From Malurus cyaneus samueli (Eukaryota; Chordata; Aves; Passeriformes; Maluridae), in contig CM019227.1 in the NCBI GenBank assembly GCA_009741485.1, positions 12,981,655-13,045,654 of the forward strand: a stretch of DNA of 64,000 bases, in the 5' to 3' direction. Both the position numbers and the translations under genes were made by a program. Positions 52,701 to 64,000 of this stretch are shown piece after piece (within the stretch, counting starts at the first letter, position 1; each line of letters opens with the position of its first letter). Under the pieces are notes generated by a model. The model had not been told where the DNA came from. It made no database searches and saw nothing but the letters and a program-made list of their open reading frames with translations.

Positions 52701-53696
52701 AAGGCAAAGCAGAATAAATACTATGTCAGTATAAATCCAGCCTTTTGCTTTCTGTCCTCCTGCCATTTCTAACTTTGGCTGACAGTGTTTCCTTTGGGAA
52801 TCTAGAAAAAACATGCAATTCCCAGCCAGCTCCAGCTGCAGTGATGAACTTCCTCTAGGTTAGAGGTGCACAGAACTAAATGTCTGTTTTCCTAAACCTG
52901 GTGAAAATCCAGAAAAACCTCTTTAGATTTCATTAGTCTATCTTTAGAGGGATTATAGTGAAAATAAAAATCCTCTTCACGGCTTTGTTTATTTGTCATA
53001 ACAAGTGTTCAGACTTATGAGGACTATTCTTTGCCAGCCAGGAGCCAAAACTCAACAGCAAGAACAGCCATTAGGCTAAGAGTTATAAATGACTACAATT
53101 TGCTAAGACACACAGCAAGTTTAAGCTCATTTCTTTTCAGAATTCTCACACAGGATAAACCATTTATTGCTTGAATCTGCAATTTAGTCCTTATTTCCAC
53201 TCCTCCATTCCCCAAATCAAGTTTTATTTACATTGACAGACATATTCTACCAGGTTTTATCATAATGAGTGCTACTTTATCCATGAATAATTTTACAGCA
53301 TTATAAATCCTCAATGAAAATTCACAATGTCAAGCTGATATTTCTTGAGCAAGAGTAGTATCCAATTGCTGTTTCATCCTACCTGTCCATCTCATTTTAA
53401 AAGCTCAACATGACATAAATAAAATAACTGGTTGTGCATATAAAACTTCAAGCTATTTTTGTCATTAACTCAGCAAAGAAGGGTGAAACAGCCATCAGGT
53501 AAGAGCTTGTTTCATGTAAGAGGGTATTCGACCCAGATTTCAAGAGAATCACCTTTAAGGCACTTTCTGTAATGCAGAGGTAATGTTTATTTTCTTGAAC
53601 CATTATAGACTCAAGATTCACGAACAGTAAAATTCTGGAAAACCAAGCAGTAACAGTCTACACTAGGTGGCACTGCTACATACGGCTTAAGTTTCT
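43716..53696. other. AT-rich single-copy DNA, no gene seen
   Basis: Ten kilobases of AT-rich DNA with many short chance open frames (largest 135 codons at 45509-45916). Nothing I can tie to a protein family, RNA gene or mobile element. Confidence 0.45.
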
Positions 53697-54029
53697 TTAC
53701 TGAGGGTTCAAACGAAGCTTAATTTTTGAAGAAAAATCTGTATGAAGTGTGAGGGAGGTGTTTTGGGAAGCTTTGGCAAAGGGCAAGGAAGCATTCTTTG
53801 TTCTCCGGCAATCACAGACAACTTTCACTGTGTAATTATTATCTACAAACCAACCAGTAGGAGCCTTCATGATAATGCTGTTCCCTCCTTCAGGAATTCC
53901 ACACCTGCTGTCTAAGCCACTCCTTCCACAGTCACACACACAATCAAAGCCATCCTTTGCCTCTGTAACACCGACAGGAGCCACGTCCTGTTCTCTTCCA
54001 CTTATAAAACCCCCAACCAACAACAACAA
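53697..54029 (-). other. Cysteine-rich open frame of uncertain status
   Basis: A 110-codon frame on the minus strand reads DCVCDCGRSGLDSRCGIPEG and then PTGWFVDNNYTVKVVCDCRR, which has the look of an extracellular cysteine-rich module. I do not recognise a family. The ATG lacks a signal peptide of normal form; a GTTACAG acceptor-like site lies inside. Given how many frames this window offers, chance is likely enough that I leave it unassigned. Confidence 0.2.
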
Positions 54030-56526
54030 AAGTTGTGTTTCACTACGTGCATTAAGGCTTGATAGACTTGGTTGTGGTTATCACTGTAAAACATTTGATC
54101 TGCAGCCAGTAGTCATTAAATGCAACAATTCAAGACGGTGAACTAAACTTCTACTCAGTGACTGAAGATGGGCAGAGCTGTGAGGATTTGTCCCAAAGCA
54201 AGCAAGGCCAATTGATTTTTATTCAAAAATGTGAACATACCCTGTGGACATGCAAAGTTTCTAAAACCAGAATCTGCTATGGCCAAATTCATCTTTCATT
54301 CTGAGTTTCAGAATTTTAAAATCCACTGTCAAAGAAAGTACTAAGAGAGAATTATTGATCTGATCCCTATTGACTCATACACCTAGAGAACAGTAAATGT
54401 TGGGTTTAATGGTATTCACATGCCTTTAGGAAGTCATATTCCTGTCCTGATGAGCATCTGAAAACACACAATATTTTATTAAAAAAAAAGAAAATCAAAC
54501 GAGAAAGATTCCTATGACTTACAGAGAAAAAAACCTCCAACCCAAACCAACCTTTTGAAGAATTTTTACTCTTCTATGATAAATATCAACATTTCTTTAT
54601 AGTCGGCTCCTAAGTTTTCTCTGATTACAAACTTGTGCAGTAGGAGAATCTTACTAAGCAAATCAATGGTGGCTTTAATTTCAAATAATCATAAAATTGG
54701 TCTTTTTACTTAAAGCTATTTTTTCAATATAATCAGTCTCAGTACAGCATACAATTTTTTTTTTCAGATTAATACCTTCACCATCTTTTCCCCAGAAAAA
54801 ACAAACCCTTAGTCTGTAAATTTTAGTGAGAACTACATAGTACAGTCTCATTCTTTGCCTGATCCAAAACAGGAAAAGAGAAAAAGTAGAACAAGAACTA
54901 TTTTCTTGGCAACTAAAATGTCTCCACAGTACTAAAAACCCCTAAAAGACAGAGTTTATAATCATCTCTTCTTCAAAAGAAGTGTTAGCAGACATTGCTA
55001 CACCATACGTGGATCTGTGGGGTTGCTGTTATCTTTCAACCAAATTTCAATCAAATTTCATGATCCGAACAGGAAGCAACAAATTGAAAGCAAACATTCC
55101 TGCTCCAGTCAGCTTTTAATATTACTTTGCTTTGGTTTCATTTCAAGTGTGTGACTTTTATTTATCTAAGAAAGGGGAAAAAATCAGCATCTTCTGGAAA
55201 AACTGCAAAATGGAAATGTTGAAATGTACAAACCAGTTCATTGGCAGGTCCTCCTGACAGCAAGTTAAATGGTTCCAGGAGATTGCATCTCTCTTGAAAG
55301 GCCAGGAAGTATCAGGCAGTCCCAAATTATTGAACATATTCTACCATGTGACTTCAATTAAAACACTATTAGCTACTACCTTGATGAAGTTGAAAACTAG
55401 CACTGTAAAAAAGGTTTGAATATTCAGGTCCCTGATGCTGGGATGGAGACCAAAAGGACAGAAATAAACTGACAGCATGCTGAAAGCATCCTGCTATGGC
55501 ATCCTACTAAATTCTGTAAGAGTGGGAGGGGTGGTGGTGATCATGCTCATTGCAGTGCTCTGTTCTCCACGCAGATGAAACAGGTGTCACTGAGCATTTT
55601 TTCCTTTTTTTTTTTTTTTTTTTTTTTAAAGGAGGACAGGAAAGAAAACAAAACATGTATATTCTGATCCAGCCTGGAGGATAAACATCCTGAGAGACAC
55701 GCTGCACAAAGGATGCAATGGGAATTGGGTGGATCAGTTCAGAACAGGAGCTTTATCCTCAGCCTGTCTCTACCAACTCCCAGCTGATTGGCAAACAGTT
55801 CCCAGGGCAGATACCTGGCTGGGAACAGCAGGGCAGGAATCTGAACCAGAGAAGTTGCTTAAGCAGACTACAAACAGTCTCAGTTCTGTCCTGAAGCATT
55901 TCTAGCACAGATAAGAAAGGAAACAACCTCAGTAGGTGAGAATAAAAACCTGACACAACATTAGTTACCAAGCAAGGCTGCCAGCAGAACTGCAAGCAGA
56001 GACTTAAGGACAGCCAAATTCAGTGGAGAGAGGCACATACCGTCGAAGATCTCTCACTCAACTGAGAAACTGCTTCCCTGTCAAAAACCTCAAGAAAATT
56101 ATTTGTTCCCACAAAATGATTTGAATTTTGACAAGCTAGTATTTTCCCTTATGTATTCTATGTAAAGCAGTCATTTTAGGTAAAACCATTAGGAAAATTC
56201 CCCAGAAGAGCTCACATTAGTATTCCACTGGAAGATCAGGATCTGAAAGGCAAAGCCGCATTCTGCAAGATTTCAAAAGAAACAGAGTCCCACAGTTCCT
56301 CACACTATATAAAGAAATTTATAAGAGTGTATTATATGTCTTTGGATGAACTTATAAGGTTGCTTTCCTCATGTTTCTGAAATGAAAAATGAGATTGCTT
56401 TTCTTTCTTTTTTGAATGAAAACGTTTATTCTAACGTAATCCTAACTTTCCATGACAGATGAAAGAAGAGACTGAAGGGAAGATGGGACATAAAAAAGGC
56501 GGAGATGACAAAAAAAGAATTTCCTG
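54030..56526. other. AT-rich DNA with poly-T run, no gene seen
   Basis: Contains an uninterrupted run of 23 T at 55605-55627. No recognisable gene. Confidence 0.5.
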
Positions 56527-57125
56527 TCATAGAGTGGTTTGGGTTGGGAGACACCTTAAAGATCATCTAGTTACAACACCTTCCACCAGCTTGCTCCAAG
56601 CACAATTCCAGGGGTGGGACAGCCACAACTTCTGTGGGCAACCTGTGCCAGTCAGTGCCTCACCACCTTCACAGGAAAGAATTTCTTCCTTATATTTAAA
56701 TCCAGTCCTTCCCTCTTTCAGTTTCAGCCATTACCTCTTGTCCTATCACTGCATGCCCTTGCCAAAAGTCCCTTTCCAGCTCTCTTGGAGCCCCTTAGGC
56801 ACTGGAAAGGGACTGAGGCCTTCTCAGAATCTTCTTTACTTCAGTCTGAACACCCCCAGCTGTCCCTGCCTGGCTCCAGAGCAGAGATGCTCCAGCCCCC
56901 TGAGCATCTTCATGGCCTCCTCTGGACTTGCTTCCACAGCTCCACGTCCTTGTTTTGGGCCCCAGAGCTGGAGGCAGCTCTGCAGGTGGGGTCTCAGGGC
57001 ACAATCCCCTCCTTCTGCAGCCCAGGACACATTTGGCTTTCTGGGCTGCTGTTGCACATTGCTGGGTCAGGTTGAGCTCCTCTTCTCCCAATATCCCCAC
57101 ATCTTTTTCCTCAGGGCTGTTATCA
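56527..57125 (-). mobile_element. CR1 LINE 3' end
   Basis: About 600 bp of an avian CR1 retrotransposon on the minus strand. Hallmarks in plus-strand order are TCATAGAGTGGTTTGGGTTG, GATCATCTAGTTACAACACC, CCTCACCACCTTCACAGG, CTTGTCCTATCACTGCATGC, CTTCATGGCCTCCTCTGG and CAGAGCTGGAGGCAGCTCTG. This covers the 3' untranslated region and the end of the second open reading frame. It is 5'-truncated, as most CR1 copies are, and diverged, so it is an old insertion. The plus-strand open frames of 246 and 153 codons in this interval are antisense to it and not genes. Confidence 0.92.
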
Positions 57126-59095
57126 GTGTCCTTAAGCTCATTAACACAACAAAACTTGGAAGTCTGTTTATATTAAAACTGAATCTGTTTATGAAATAAA
57201 AGTTTTGCATCCTAATATCTACTGACATGCAAATATCCCCTTTAAAAGTAAAGGTCCTGCAGTACTTTAGTACAGAGTTCAATACAGTGGAATTGTTTTT
57301 CAGCTGGCTGTACTGCTGGTTCATGGGCCTAGGAAATGAGGCCTTCAAGGCAGGCTGTCACTGTGGGATTTTTTAGATATACACAAAAAATTCTCCAAAC
57401 CCCACATCACTACTTACTCTAAAAATACAGAAAACATGAAGTATATAGGAAGTTCACAAAGTTACAATTCTGCTTTTGGAAGGATGAAGAGCACTATTCC
57501 CTCAGATGCTACCGGAATATATCAGTGCTATAATACGTACACTTAGCCATTAGGAGAGAACAAAAAAGGCAATATTCCAAAGGGATAGATCCTTATTTTT
57601 TCATTATGAGTTTAATTATTCAATACTAACTGATACACCCCCACTGCAGCAGATGGGACCGCTTTCACTACAGGTGGTCCTCTTTGAGCACAATGTCTAA
57701 GCCCGAAGTTCCCTACCATGGGTTGGTAAAGGCAGGTTTCCCAGCAAAGATAAATAACTCAGCACAAGGCAGCTCAGCTCCCATGCAGCCACACCCTGCA
57801 CCTGGCAGGGCTGCAGGCACTATCAAAGCAGGCAAAAAAACCACACCAGAAAGCCTGTTTCTCACCTGTCAGGCTGGTTTTAGGTCTTGTGAGGGAGGAG
57901 GGTGAGGAAATGGCTCTCCAGCCCTGCTCTTCAGTGTTTTCAGAACAAGTGATGCAACATTTTAAGAGTTGTTTCATGATGCTGTGTCTGAATTTATGGC
58001 ATATATTTGTGAATTCCCCATTCGGACAAAGCTACAAGAAGTTGGGAGTGCTTCATTTGTCACAAACATAAGCCAAAGGAAGGAGATTGCAAAAGCTAGT
58101 CAACTGAGTTTGAAAACCGGCTTAATCTGAGAGCTGATGCTCTTATCGTTTCCAGTACAGACAAAAAAAAAAGAAAAAAAAAAGCCTAAAAACTGCCACA
58201 TCCAAAGGTTTGAATAAAAAAAAATGAGAGCTGGCTGTAGTTCTGGTTTAGATGTCAGAAGAAAGGAGAAGATGCACATCCACATGGCCCACTCGTTCCT
58301 CACAACACACCCACTGGATCTGGTTCCAGTTCCACCCTCCTCAGGAATTCAGCGGCACTGCCAATCGGCCTTGGCTATCTATAAACTGTCGCAGTATTTT
58401 GGAGCAGCTGCCAGCAGCTTTATTGACAGTCGATTACTTTCAACTTTTGTTTGGATGCAAATTAAAGCTTTCATCCCATTTGCCAAACACTGAAAGGTTA
58501 AGGCAGATGAGAAGACTTTACACCACAGGAAGAAGCTTTTATCTTTTACAAATGTGATGGTCAAAACTTGCAGGGGATTAAAAAGTTCAAATATAATCTT
58601 GTTATATCTAAAAAAAACTCAAAGTAGAACACACAATCTCAAAAGTGAACAATTTTAGGATCACAGGCTAAGCACTCTGAAGTCAAACTGTCCAAGTTAA
58701 CACAGCATCAAATAATGTCCTATGTTCTTGGAGTGGTTATTATGATAAAGTTTAATACATTATTAGATTTAGATTGCAAAATGAAGTATCAAAAAGCCTT
58801 GTCCTCTCTCTCCTGAGAGGAACACTGCAGAAATAAGGATATTACAGGAATGGCTGAACGACTCAGCATGGTTTATATACACAAGGGAATGAACATAGTG
58901 CAGCACTGGATGACAATATACAACGGATTCCATATGTGCAACACTGAAGTAGTCGGAAAAAGTGAATCATCCTGCACAGAATGCAATGAGCAGTTTCTGG
59001 CATTTCACATGCACATGAATATGGGTTCAGAACTCCACAACATCCCTCACTCATAGCTGGACTCTTATGTATGGGGAAAACAGTGTTTCATTTGA

Positions 59096-59178
59096 AGTTG
59101 TTGTTGGGTTTATTTTTTTGTTTTTTTTTGGGTTTTTTTTTGGTTTTTTTGTTGGTTTTTTTTTGGGTTTTTTTTTAA
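59096..59178. repeat. T-rich/G low-complexity tract
   Basis: Runs of 7-9 T separated by GG or GGG, with a TTGTTG start. Only two GGG runs are present, too few for a standard G-quadruplex. Confidence 0.8.
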
Positions 59179-61626
59179 TTATAAGTGTGTTGTACTTTAA
59201 ACTTAGTGGGGGAAGTGAAGTAATTTTTGTTCTCAGGTGTTAGCAAGTGCCCCTCTGTGACAGAAGCCTCTCAGGCTCTAAGTACTGCAGCCTTAGACAC
59301 CGAGCAATGCCCACTGGCAGGAGCTGACACATAAAAATCCAGTCTCCATTCCATTCATGCTGTGTTCAAACCAGACAAAGCTAGCTAAAATACAAAAATA
59401 TACCTAAAACCAGAAGTTTGCAAACTGAACAGTCAATGCAATGCTTCCTCATCACATGGTAACAAGCTCCCCAGAAACTTCTGCAACACCATCCCAACCT
59501 GAATAAAGAAACTCAGAAAACATCAATGGATGAGACTAAAGGGGAAGCTCAGATGAGAACACACACTGGATGAATGACTCATCCTAACAGACTCCACATA
59601 TTCTTTCAGAAACAATTCAGAAATCCTGTACAGCTTTTGAACTCTAGCAGTTTCAGTGCTGATGACAGAATGTTGCTAAATCCCATCAAACCCACAACCA
59701 TTTGCACCTACAAAGTGTTGTCAGGTTGGTATTTTCACAACAGTTAAGGGCTGTTTTGATCTGCTAACTAAAACTGTGTCCACATACATAAAAGGCTGCT
59801 AAGGACAAGACCTTTACCTTCCACCACCTCCTGTAAGGCAGCACTGCAGTGAGACTACAGCAGCCCTATAAGGTTGTGGAAGAGTGAGGAACAAGCTGAT
59901 TTGTCCTGTTTGCAGGACAGTTTTCCCAGAAGAATACTTGCTTCCAGAGGAGACTTCAGCTCCCATCAGCATATGATCATGCCTTATATATTGATAATAT
60001 GATAACTTAATTATTTTTTATGACCCTCAATCCGAGGAATGAAGAAACTGTTGAGATTATGTCCTTACAACTATTGCTTTTCCCAACTTTTGTAGGAGAG
60101 TACTTGATGCACCTTCAGTTATCTAAAATTTGGACAGATGCCATCTCACTTCCTTAACTCCTAATGATACTTCCTTAAAAAGTAAAAATAAAAATACATA
60201 TTTAATAATTTTAACTTAAATTTGAAAATGCTGCTCCTGCCTTCAACAAAATCCTGCTCCTTGAACTAAATCCTAACACTGTCAGATCACTCCCAATGAT
60301 GCTGTTCAAACTATCAAACTAATGCACTGCTATAATGAAGAGCAGATGGCAGTGCTGGACAAGTGGCCAGCCTGGAGGAACACACTCAGACTTCTTTTTG
60401 ATTGACTTGTGTGTGTTTCTTTCCTGTGGAAGCAGGAACTGGGACAGAGGGAGAAGGAAGGAGGGCTGCACACACCCAGCTCTGCAAGCCCGGTACAGAC
60501 TGACCTGACTCTCCTCAGCCCTCTCCTCAGATTCCAATCTTCCAGTCACTAACAGTCCTTTTGTTCAAATTAATCAGTATCTCTTGTTCATTCCCTTTAT
60601 ATTGAAAAATATCAACCAGATCTTTACACTCTGCTGCAATGCTCTAGTCTTTGCTTCCTTCCCAAAGTTCAGTTAAACCAGAATACATGTGAAAAACCCA
60701 GCTATTATAATACAGACTCACCTGCTTTGTGATTTTTTTTTTAAATGAAGAACTTTCTGATAACATCTTAGTATTGGCAAGTGCCTACATTCAAAAACAT
60801 TGTGTCCGGCCACAATGTTTTTTATGATAAGCTTAGAAAATTACAGGTTTTGAAAAAATAATTTTGAGCTTCCTTTAGATGGCAAATACATTTTGTTTTG
60901 GTTTTTTTTTTTTTTTAAATATGAGGGTAAAAGGCTTTCTTATAATTCTATGACTGCCTTTGAGAAAACAGTACATGCTTGAGATTCATAATGTTGCAAG
61001 GGTTACGACACACTGCTGTTTCCTGAGACCCTTATGTACTGTTTCCTTAGTAGGATTTAAATTGCAAAATTTGTAAGAATCATTACTACTTAGAATTTAT
61101 CTTTTTAATTAAAATTTTAATGCACTAAATGCTTAGATCTTATTAATGATAGGGCTCATGCTGTGCCCACTTGGTATTAATACTTGAAATCACTATGAAA
61201 ACAATTTTTAGTTTAAGAGTACACAGGTCCAAATCTTTCCTGTGGAAACATCCACTTAAGTAAATGAGATTAAAAAAATGCATATCTGCAGGCAGAATAT
61301 GGTTTATTGCCGTGTCCATGTCTCATACAGCACCCCAGTACTCTTATGAAGAGTTAAATACATATTCCACTGGCTTCAGCAAGTGTTCTCTTCCTTTTCT
61401 GTACTGCTTTCTTCTGGGATTTAGTTAAGTATCATTAAAACACTTAAAATTACATAAGAATTCAGCAGGAATAACAACATTGTGTTTTTCTAATAGACAA
61501 TTTAAAGGAGCTAACACATGGAGACATATCATAATAATAGACAAAGATGGATTCCCACATGATACATAGAATAAGAATCTTTGTAGTGTGGGTCAGTGCT
61601 CAGAAAATACACAAACCCAAATATTC

Positions 61627-61647
61627 TATTATTATTATTATTATTAT
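61627..61647. repeat. (ATT)n microsatellite
   Basis: About seven ATT units in a row. Confidence 0.9.
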
Positions 61648-63581
61648 ATTCTCCAGTTCCAGGATTTGAGTTTCTATGTGTACATATTTGATAGCGTACA
61701 TTGTACATGTACACAAACTTATATGGGAAGAAGTGCATCTGCACATCAGGCTTGCTATTTAAGTGAGAATTCTGGTTTACTCCATGGGGAGGGCAGCAGA
61801 ACCATCCTACTCAGAGTCCCATGCTGTTTATTTACCTGTGTGCTCTGCAGAACAGATCCATACACAAATTCAGTGTTCTCACTGGTGGAGCTGTGTCAGT
61901 CACCTTTGGTTGCAGATGGGGCAATCTTCTCGTTTGAACACTAGTAGGAAATAAAAATGCTAAGTAGCTTATTTTACTTTATAGATCAGATGAAAATGTA
62001 TTAATTCATTACATTCTAAATATGTGATGTTATTTGACAGTGATTAGTTCTCTTGGAGAAGCAAGCACTGTATTTTCTAATTAATTCTAAATTAATTACA
62101 GTGATTTAAAGATTTGTGCTTTTTTTGGATGCCTCGGTGAATAACCAAAGTGACAAAATATATTCACCCTCTAAGCAATTCAAGTGTCTGCTTTTCAAAA
62201 CAGTGTCTTCCTGTAGGGTACTTTGACCTTCTTTTGGATTTTGTTTGTGCAATGAAATCCTAGTCCTGCCACTCCAACTGCACAGTCCTGCAGATTTCAA
62301 ACAGCAAGTTTTCTGTGGCCAAGTCCTTACCCCTCTTTAATAATACACTTTAGCCTCCTGTATTCCTGTCTCTAAGGTTAGGAGCTCTTTTCTATGGTAT
62401 TTGATTTGTAAAACTCTCTGTTTGGAGGGTTGGGTTGCTATTGCAATTGTTTTGGCAGGATGGTAAGCAACTCACAGGTTTATTTGTAATGGATTAAGCC
62501 CTTGACATATTGTACTGTATTTCAGAGGCTCTGCAATTTATTTCTTTTTGTTGCAGCTTGCCTTTAGTCCTTGCCAATTTATTTCCTTTTCTTTTCCAAA
62601 CAAAGCTAGGATTGTTAAATCCTAATGTTAAAGAATTCTAATAGCTAGATACAGTTACAGAGCTAATTTTTAATTTACCATTGTCTGGCCAACCTTTGAC
62701 TGAAGAGAAGAACTCTGTAAACGGGCTAAAGAGGCATGACCCACTAGCTAACAGTATCAAAATACTCTCCGATTTAAAGGTCCCTGGACTCAATGCTTTT
62801 GCTACTCTCATCTGTAAGCATTTTCTGAAATACTGCTTTTAGGAAGTTCCCATAATATGATCACTGCACTAGCAAACAGCTTTGTTTAATCCAGTTTCCA
62901 GGGGCAGCACTACAGTTTGCCTTGACTAGTTTTTGCCAGAGATTTTTATTGTTTTTCTTAAAGTAATTATGACATTAATACAAATATTGGCAGTAAATGC
63001 AACTTCTGTTTGAAAAGTAAGCATGGAAAGGGTTGTGTACTCTAAATCAATAATCTGGAGGATTCTTACACAGGTTCTTGAAGAAAATTACAGTGTCAGT
63101 TTTGTTACTGTGCTAAAAGTCTGTCATTGGTACAGTAGTTTTCACTGCAACAAACTAACATATTGGCATTACAAGGATGCCTATAGAGGACAGTGCTTTA
63201 TATTCCTTTTGTTAGGAGTTTTGGCATAGTATTTCCACTTTGGGAGAAGTCAGCCTATCTAGGCAGAGATATTTTTATGAGAAGCCATTTAACAGTTGGA
63301 CAAGTAATAACTCAATTACCCAACTGATCAGCAGCTCCCTCAGTCTGAAGGCTTCTCTTTCTCGGAGTCACTGGCAATCATGAGGTTCCTTTCTTCCAGG
63401 TTCACTTGTATTCCTGTTCAGATAAATCCAAACATCTTGTTAGCTTGTTTTAACTTACAGCCTCCTATTGCACAGAGCATGCCCTGATCCCTGCTAGTTA
63501 CAAAAATACTGAACTTGTTTATCATCTTGACAGATACATGATAAAGCATAAACTGTAGCTATCACTGTAATCAGTGTTGAG

Positions 63582-63604
63582 AAAAAAAAAAAAAAAAAAA
63601 AAAA
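63582..63604. repeat. Poly-A run
   Basis: About 23 A in a row followed by A/C-rich sequence. No LINE or retrogene body was recognised upstream, so it is not assigned to a retroposed element. Confidence 0.85.
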
Positions 63605-64000
63605 CCAAACCAAAACCTCAACTTATTATTCCACTCCTTATATTACAAATTAATAAGATTAAAACTTCTGCTGCTGGTTCATTTACATATCTGCAAAACA
63701 TCTCTAATTCAATGTTTCACATTGAACTTCCACCATTCAATGCACACACTCTGCCAGTAAAATCAATATTTGAGCCTGTACTTCCATTATACAGCCTCTC
63801 TTGGTCATGATGGCTATTCAGCCTGCACTTTCAGACCTTGCTCTGAAAGCTTCTTATGTATAAAAGGGAATTATAACTAGTGGGAAAAAAAAGTGTATCT
63901 CAAACACGCAGGTAAATTGTGTCCACCGCATGACAGCAGGTAGTGGGAAGTGGGAGAGATGCATTTGTTCGTTTATGAAATCTGTCTGCTTTCAAAAGAC

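Larger units (their letters stand above)
57126..64000. other. AT-rich DNA, no gene seen
   Basis: Contains several simple repeats (listed separately) and short chance open frames. Nothing recognisable as a gene to the end of the window. Confidence 0.5.

Noticed and set aside
56459..57199. 246-codon plus-strand frame
   Set aside because: It is almost wholly antisense to a CR1 LINE fragment.
27340..64000. Exons of EMP2, the next gene beyond TEKT5 in human
   Set aside because: I looked for its membrane-segment peptides on the plus strand and found none.

Overview
The window looks like vertebrate, almost certainly avian, nuclear DNA. It has long AT-rich non-coding stretches, few interspersed repeats, and CR1-type LINE 3' ends with the usual avian wording. 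The only protein genes I can recognise are fragments of NUBP1 and TEKT5, which are neighbours in a divergent arrangement in other vertebrates. No complete protein-coding gene is present.

The dominant structure is a giant inverted repeat. Bases 1-13537 are the reverse complement of bases 13628-27339, with only about 90 bp of unpaired GC-rich DNA between the arms. The left edge of the window cuts the left arm, so its full length is unknown. At the centre is a CpG island. Each arm carries the promoter, exon 1 and exon 2 of NUBP1, pointing inward at each other, and homology stops about 22 bp past the exon 2 splice donor. The left copy is intact and spells the N-terminal four-cysteine iron-sulphur motif; the right copy has lost its ATG and is frameshifted. 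Further out, both arms hold one TEKT5 exon with an in-frame TGA, at the place and orientation expected from NUBP1-TEKT5 synteny. Both arms also hold possible exons of an unidentified gene on the NUBP1 strand, one with its own shared TGA.

The arms do not differ like two old paralogues. The differences are mostly one-base indels spread evenly along the arm. The left arm is about 1.3% shorter overall, and the disagreement rises sharply toward base 1. This fits an error-rich contig end or a folded-back long read at least as well as a real palindrome, and should be settled before any biological reading.

Bases 27340-64000 are single-copy. They hold a CpG-richer patch near 30.3-31.0 kb, a 41-bp minisatellite of about 26 units at 38.4-39.5 kb whose antisense strand is open in all three frames, four CR1-like 3' fragments (the longest at 56.5-57.1 kb), some microsatellites and homopolymer runs, and otherwise AT-rich DNA without recognisable genes.
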